This document shows, piece after piece, positions 5,621 to 8,484 of a stretch of 8,484 bases of DNA. The notes below the pieces were generated by a model. That model saw only the letters and a program-made list of their open reading frames with translations, made no database searches and was not told the origin of the DNA. This stretch comes from Planctomycetota bacterium (lineage in GTDB: Bacteria; Planctomycetota; MHYJ01; JACPRB01). The position numbers were made by a program, and so were the translations under genes. Where the stretch lies: NCBI GenBank assembly GCA_016200125.1, contig JACQFK010000502.1, forward strand, positions 1 to 8,484. Direction: 5' to 3'. Each line of letters begins with the position of its first letter. Position 1 is the stretch's first letter.

Positions 5621-6618
5621 GACTGCTCAAGGCGATCCGCAAGGAGCCGGTGGACTGCACGCCGGTCTGGTTCATGCGCCAGGCCGGGCGCTACATGCCT
5701 GAGTACCGCGCGCTGCGCCTCAAGCATTCGATCCTCGACATCTGCCGCACGGCCGAGCTCGCCGCCGAAGTCACGATGCAGCCCATCCGCAAGTTCCCGG
5801 GGCTCGACGCGGCGATCATCTTCAGCGACATCCTCCTGCTCACCGAGCCGATGGGCATCCAGGTCGAGTTCGTGAAGAACGAAGGCCCCGCGATCCAGAA
5901 CCCGGTCGCCACGGAGGCCGACGTCGCGGCGCTCAAGCCCGTCGAGCCCGAGCGCGACCTGCCCTCTGTGCTCAACGCGATCCGCATCGTGAAGCGAGAG
6001 CTCAAGGTCCCGCTCATCGGCTTCGCGGGCGCGCCGTTCACCCTCGCGAGCTACCTGGTCGAGGGCGGCCCGTCGAAGGACTACGCCAGGACCCGCGCGC
6101 TCATGGGGACGCCGCTGTGGCCGAAGCTGATGGAGAAGCTCGCCGCCGCGGTCTCTGCCCATCTCCGGGCGCAGGAGGCTGCGGGCGCCGACCTCGTCCA
6201 GCTTTTCGACAGCTGGGTCGGCAACCTGTCGGCCGACGAGTACCGCGAGCACGTGATGCCCTGGACGAAGAAGATCTTCGCATCGCTCCGCGGTCCCGCG
6301 ATCCACTTCGGGACGCAGACCTCCCATCTCCTCGAGCTGATTCGCGACGCCGGCGGCGACTGCATCGGCGTCGACTTCCGGATCCCGCTCGACGAGGCCT
6401 GGGCGCGGCTGGGCGACGTCGCCGTCCAGGGCAACTTGGATCCGACGCTGCTCGTAGGTCCGCCCGACCAGCTGCTGACCCACGTCGACGACGTCCTGCG
6501 CCGCGCCGCGCGCCGTCCCGGCCACATCTTCAATCTCGGCCATGGCATCCTGCCCGAGACGCCGATGGAGCACGTCGAAGCGGTTATCGATCACGTGCAC
6601 TCGAGAACGAAGCGATGA
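5617..6618 (+). CDS. hemE: Uroporphyrinogen III decarboxylase
   Basis: A 333-residue HemE that removes four carboxyl groups from the acetate side chains of uroporphyrinogen III to give coproporphyrinogen III in the cytoplasm. The signature RQAGRYMPEYR (21-31) supplies Arg21 and Arg25 for substrate carboxylates. FSDIL contains the key Asp71; FAGAPFTLASYLVEGG (136-151) contains the conserved Tyr146; LFDSWVG (197-202), HFGTQTSHLLE (230-240), QGNLDP (271-276) and NLGHGILPETP with His309 follow in the normal order. The length is close to the usual 340-355. The start ATG sits in ATGA, overlapping the stop of the phosphodiesterase-like gene, and no other start gives the conserved N-terminus. Its own stop overlaps the hemH start in the same way. 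No missing catalytic residue is seen. Confidence 0.98.
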   Translation: MRLLKAIRKEPVDCTPVWFMRQAGRYMPEYRALRLKHSILDICRTAELAAEVTMQPIRKFPGLDAAIIFSDILLLTEPMGIQVEFVKNEGPAIQNPVATEADVAALKPVEPERDLPSVLNAIRIVKRELKVPLIGFAGAPFTLASYLVEGGPSKDYARTRALMGTPLWPKLMEKLAAAVSAHLRAQEAAGADLVQLFDSWVGNLSADEYREHVMPWTKKIFASLRGPAIHFGTQTSHLLELIRDAGGDCIGVDFRIPLDEAWARLGDVAVQGNLDPTLLVGPPDQLLTHVDDVLRRAARRPGHIFNLGHGILPETPMEHVEAVIDHVHSRTKR

Positions 6619-7427
6619 AGTCGGGCGTTCTCCTCATGGCTCACGGTTCCCCTGACACCGTGGATCAGATGGGCGACTATCTCCGGCACGTGCTGACGCG
6701 CCGGCCACCGACTCCCGAGATCATCGCCGAATTCCAGGACCGCTACCGGCAGATCGGCGGCCGCTCGCCGCTGCTCGAGATCAGCCTTGCCCAGGGCCGC
6801 GCGCTCCAGAAGAAGCTGGGGCTGCCGGTCTTTGTAGGGATGCGCCACTGGACGCCGTACATCAAGGACGTCGTCGAGCAGGCGCGGAAGGACGGCGTCG
6901 ACCGGCTGATCGGCCTCCCGCTCGCGCCGCAGTATTCCCGGATCAGCGTCGGCGCCTATCATGCCGAGCTCGAGAGGACCGGCATCGCCTGCGTCAACGT
7001 GAAGAGCTGGCACCTCGAGCCGGCGCTCCTCGAGTACTGGAGGCGGGCGACGAAGGGGAAGGAGTTCGTCCTCTACACGGCGCATTCGATCCCGTCCGAG
7101 GGAGCCGAGCCTTACCCGACCCAGCTCGCGGAAATGGTCAAGGCGATCGCGACGGGCCCGCACGCCTTCGCCTACCAGTCGAAGAGCCCGTCGCCGATCC
7201 CCTGGCTTGGCCCCGAAGTGCCCGAGGTGCTGAAGACGCTGAAAAACCGGATCAGCGTCGCGGCCCTGGGCTTCATCTGCGACCACGTCGAGGTGCTCTA
7301 CGACCTCGACATCCTCCATCGCCGGCAGGCCGAGGCGCTCGGGCTCGGCTGGGAGCGTCTGCCGATGCCGAACGACGATCCGCTGCTCATCGACGCGCTG
7401 GCGTCCGCGGCGGGGAAGGTCCTGTGA
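6615..7427 (+). CDS. hemH: Ferrochelatase (proto- or coproporphyrin type), short form
   Basis: A 270-residue ferrochelatase that inserts Fe(II) into a porphyrin, protoporphyrin IX or coproporphyrin III depending on the pathway. Conserved pieces are LLMAHGSP (6-13), RYRQIGGRSPL (44-53), YTAHSIP with the catalytic His157, PWLGPEV (196-202) and ICDHVEVLYDLD with Glu226, matching His183 and Glu264 of the Bacillus subtilis enzyme. It is about 40 residues shorter than that enzyme, mainly through shorter loops before TAHS and near the C-terminus. His10 occupies the place of B. subtilis Tyr13, a residue that can coordinate iron in coproporphyrin ferrochelatases. There is no C-terminal cysteine cluster for an iron-sulfur centre and no membrane segment. 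ATGA overlap with hemE and GTGA overlap with hemY indicate coupled translation. Which porphyrin it uses cannot be decided here. Confidence 0.95.
   Translation: MKSGVLLMAHGSPDTVDQMGDYLRHVLTRRPPTPEIIAEFQDRYRQIGGRSPLLEISLAQGRALQKKLGLPVFVGMRHWTPYIKDVVEQARKDGVDRLIGLPLAPQYSRISVGAYHAELERTGIACVNVKSWHLEPALLEYWRRATKGKEFVLYTAHSIPSEGAEPYPTQLAEMVKAIATGPHAFAYQSKSPSPIPWLGPEVPEVLKTLKNRISVAALGFICDHVEVLYDLDILHRRQAEALGLGWERLPMPNDDPLLIDALASAAGKVL
7412..7419 (+). promoter_or_regulatory. Ribosome-binding site before the hemY GTG start
   Basis: GGGGAAGG lies 4 nt before the GTG at 7424 and inside the end of hemH. Together with the GTGA overlap it supports this start, which puts the FAD-binding strand at residues 3-8 as expected. 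Confidence 0.5.
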
Positions 7428-8484
7428 CGCGGGTCGTCGTGGTGGGCGGCGGGATCGCGGGGCTGGCGGCCGCCTACGAGCTTCACAAGGGCGGCGCCGC
7501 GGTCACCCTGGTCGAGAAGGACAAGCTCGGCGGCGTCATCCGCACCGAGCGCCACGGCGACCTCTTGATCGAAGGCGGCCCCGACTCGTTCATTGTCCAG
7601 AAGCCCGCGGCCAAGGAGCTTTGCGAGGAGCTTGGACTCGCCGACCGGCTCATTCCGACCCGTTCGCGCAAAGTTCAGGTCTGGTCCGAGGGACGGCTGC
7701 ACGAGATGCCGGAGGGCCTCTTCCTCACGGTGCCGACCAAAATAGGGCCCTTCCTGAAGAGCGACCTGATCTCGACCTGGGGCAAGCTCCGCATGGGCCT
7801 GGATCTCATCCTGCCGCGCGGCCGCGAGCAGGAGGACGAATCCATCGGATCCTTCGTCCGCCGCAGGCTGGGGCGGGAGGCGCTGGAGAAGCTGGCCGAG
7901 CCGATCATGGCTGGCATCTATGTCGCGTCCGCCGACGAGCTGTCGCTTCGGTCGACGTTTCCGCGCTTCGCGGACATGGAACGCGATCATCGCAGCCTGA
8001 TCAAGGCGCTGCGGAAGCTCCCGCCTTCGGGGAACCTGAGCCCCTTCCTGACGCTGCGCGGCGGCTTGTCGGAGCTCGTGGAGAAGCTGCTGGCCTCGAT
8101 GTCCGGTGTCAAGTTCGTAAGCGGCGAAGTCCTGGAGATCAAGCCCGGATCCGTGCGGATCGGCGGAGATCTCGTCGAGACCGACCACGTCATCCTGGCG
8201 GTGCCGGCCTACGCGGCGAAGAAGCTCTGGCCCGAGGCCCCCGAGGTGAGGTACGTGACGACGTCGACGATCTCGCTCTGCTATGCGAAGTTCGGAGATT
8301 TCCAGGGGACCGGCTTCGTGATCCCGCGCGCGGAGAACCGGAAGATCCTGGCCTGCTCGTGGACGACGAACAAGTTCGAAGGGCGGTCGCCCGAGGACCG
8401 CTTCCTGGTCCGCTGCTTCGTGAAGGGCGAGGCGGCCGATCCGGAGGGGCTGGCGCGCGAGGAGATGCGGACGATGCTGGGCGC
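7424..8484 (+). CDS. hemY: Protoporphyrinogen/coproporphyrinogen III oxidase, HemY type (3' end outside window)
   Basis: The first 353 residues of an FAD-dependent porphyrinogen oxidase of the HemY/CgoX family, which removes six electrons from proto- or coproporphyrinogen using oxygen. TRVVVVGGGIAGLAAAYEL (2-20) is the dinucleotide-binding GxGxxG strand, with Glu31 (LVEKD) as the ribose-binding acid. GGVIRTE (36-42), IEGGPDSF (49-56), EPIMAGIYVASADELSLRS (159-177) and LRGGLSELVEKL (211-222) are typical family blocks. The full protein is normally about 450-480 residues, so the C-terminal FAD segment lies outside. GTG start overlaps the hemH stop (GTGA). Gene order hemE-hemH-hemY matches B. subtilis. 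The gene symbol is conventional; the enzyme could equally be named cgoX if the coproporphyrin route is used. No break or missing motif is seen. Confidence 0.95.
   Translation, partial: MTRVVVVGGGIAGLAAAYELHKGGAAVTLVEKDKLGGVIRTERHGDLLIEGGPDSFIVQKPAAKELCEELGLADRLIPTRSRKVQVWSEGRLHEMPEGLFLTVPTKIGPFLKSDLISTWGKLRMGLDLILPRGREQEDESIGSFVRRRLGREALEKLAEPIMAGIYVASADELSLRSTFPRFADMERDHRSLIKALRKLPPSGNLSPFLTLRGGLSELVEKLLASMSGVKFVSGEVLEIKPGSVRIGGDLVETDHVILAVPAYAAKKLWPEAPEVRYVTTSTISLCYAKFGDFQGTGFVIPRAENRKILACSWTTNKFEGRSPEDRFLVRCFVKGEAADPEGLAREEMRTMLG

Noticed and set aside
2849..7427. General reassignment of TGA as a sense codon
   Set aside because: TGA is the natural stop of the M28, phosphodiesterase-like, hemE and hemH genes and of both minus-strand genes, at the lengths expected where the family is known.

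Overview
The window looks like bacterial chromosome of high G+C content with dense gene packing, ATG/GTG starts, 4-nt overlaps between operon genes and strong G/C bias at third positions. The source cannot be named from the sequence. The mix of a YHS-domain protein, secreted M28-PDZ peptidase, hemE-hemH-hemY cluster and an apparent selenoprotein would suit an environmental lineage such as Planctomycetota or Acidobacteriota, but that is only a guess. TGA ends six of the seven complete genes, so the standard bacterial code applies.

Layout. (1) 2-436 (+): 3' end of a YHS/TRASH-type cysteine-motif protein. (2) 437-473: short convergent gap filled by a 31-nt near-perfect palindrome, probably a two-way terminator. 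(3) 474-1220 (-): TrmH/SpoU RNA methyltransferase. (4) 1271-3994 (+): a two-gene unit of a secreted M28 zinc aminopeptidase with a C-terminal PDZ domain, followed 24 nt later by an exported thioredoxin-like protein. The second gene has an in-frame TGA at 3089-3091 inside the motif G-C-T-(TGA)-N-N-G and then stays open for 300 codons. A hairpin sits at the bacterial SECIS distance, so this reads as a CxU selenoprotein. (5) 3996-4280 (-): small proline-rich exported protein. (6) 4349-8484 (+): four translationally coupled genes: an alkaline-phosphatase-superfamily protein with most metal ligands replaced, hemE, a short hemH, and hemY, which runs off the window.

Function. hemE, hemH and hemY cover late haem synthesis: uroporphyrinogen III decarboxylation, oxidation of the porphyrinogen and iron insertion, in the order known from the Bacillus subtilis hemEHY operon. 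The phosphodiesterase-like gene coupled in front of them is unexpected. The peptidase and the thioredoxin-like protein both appear to act outside the cytoplasm. The main discovery candidate is the selenocysteine gene. No stretch over 300 bases lacks a gene.
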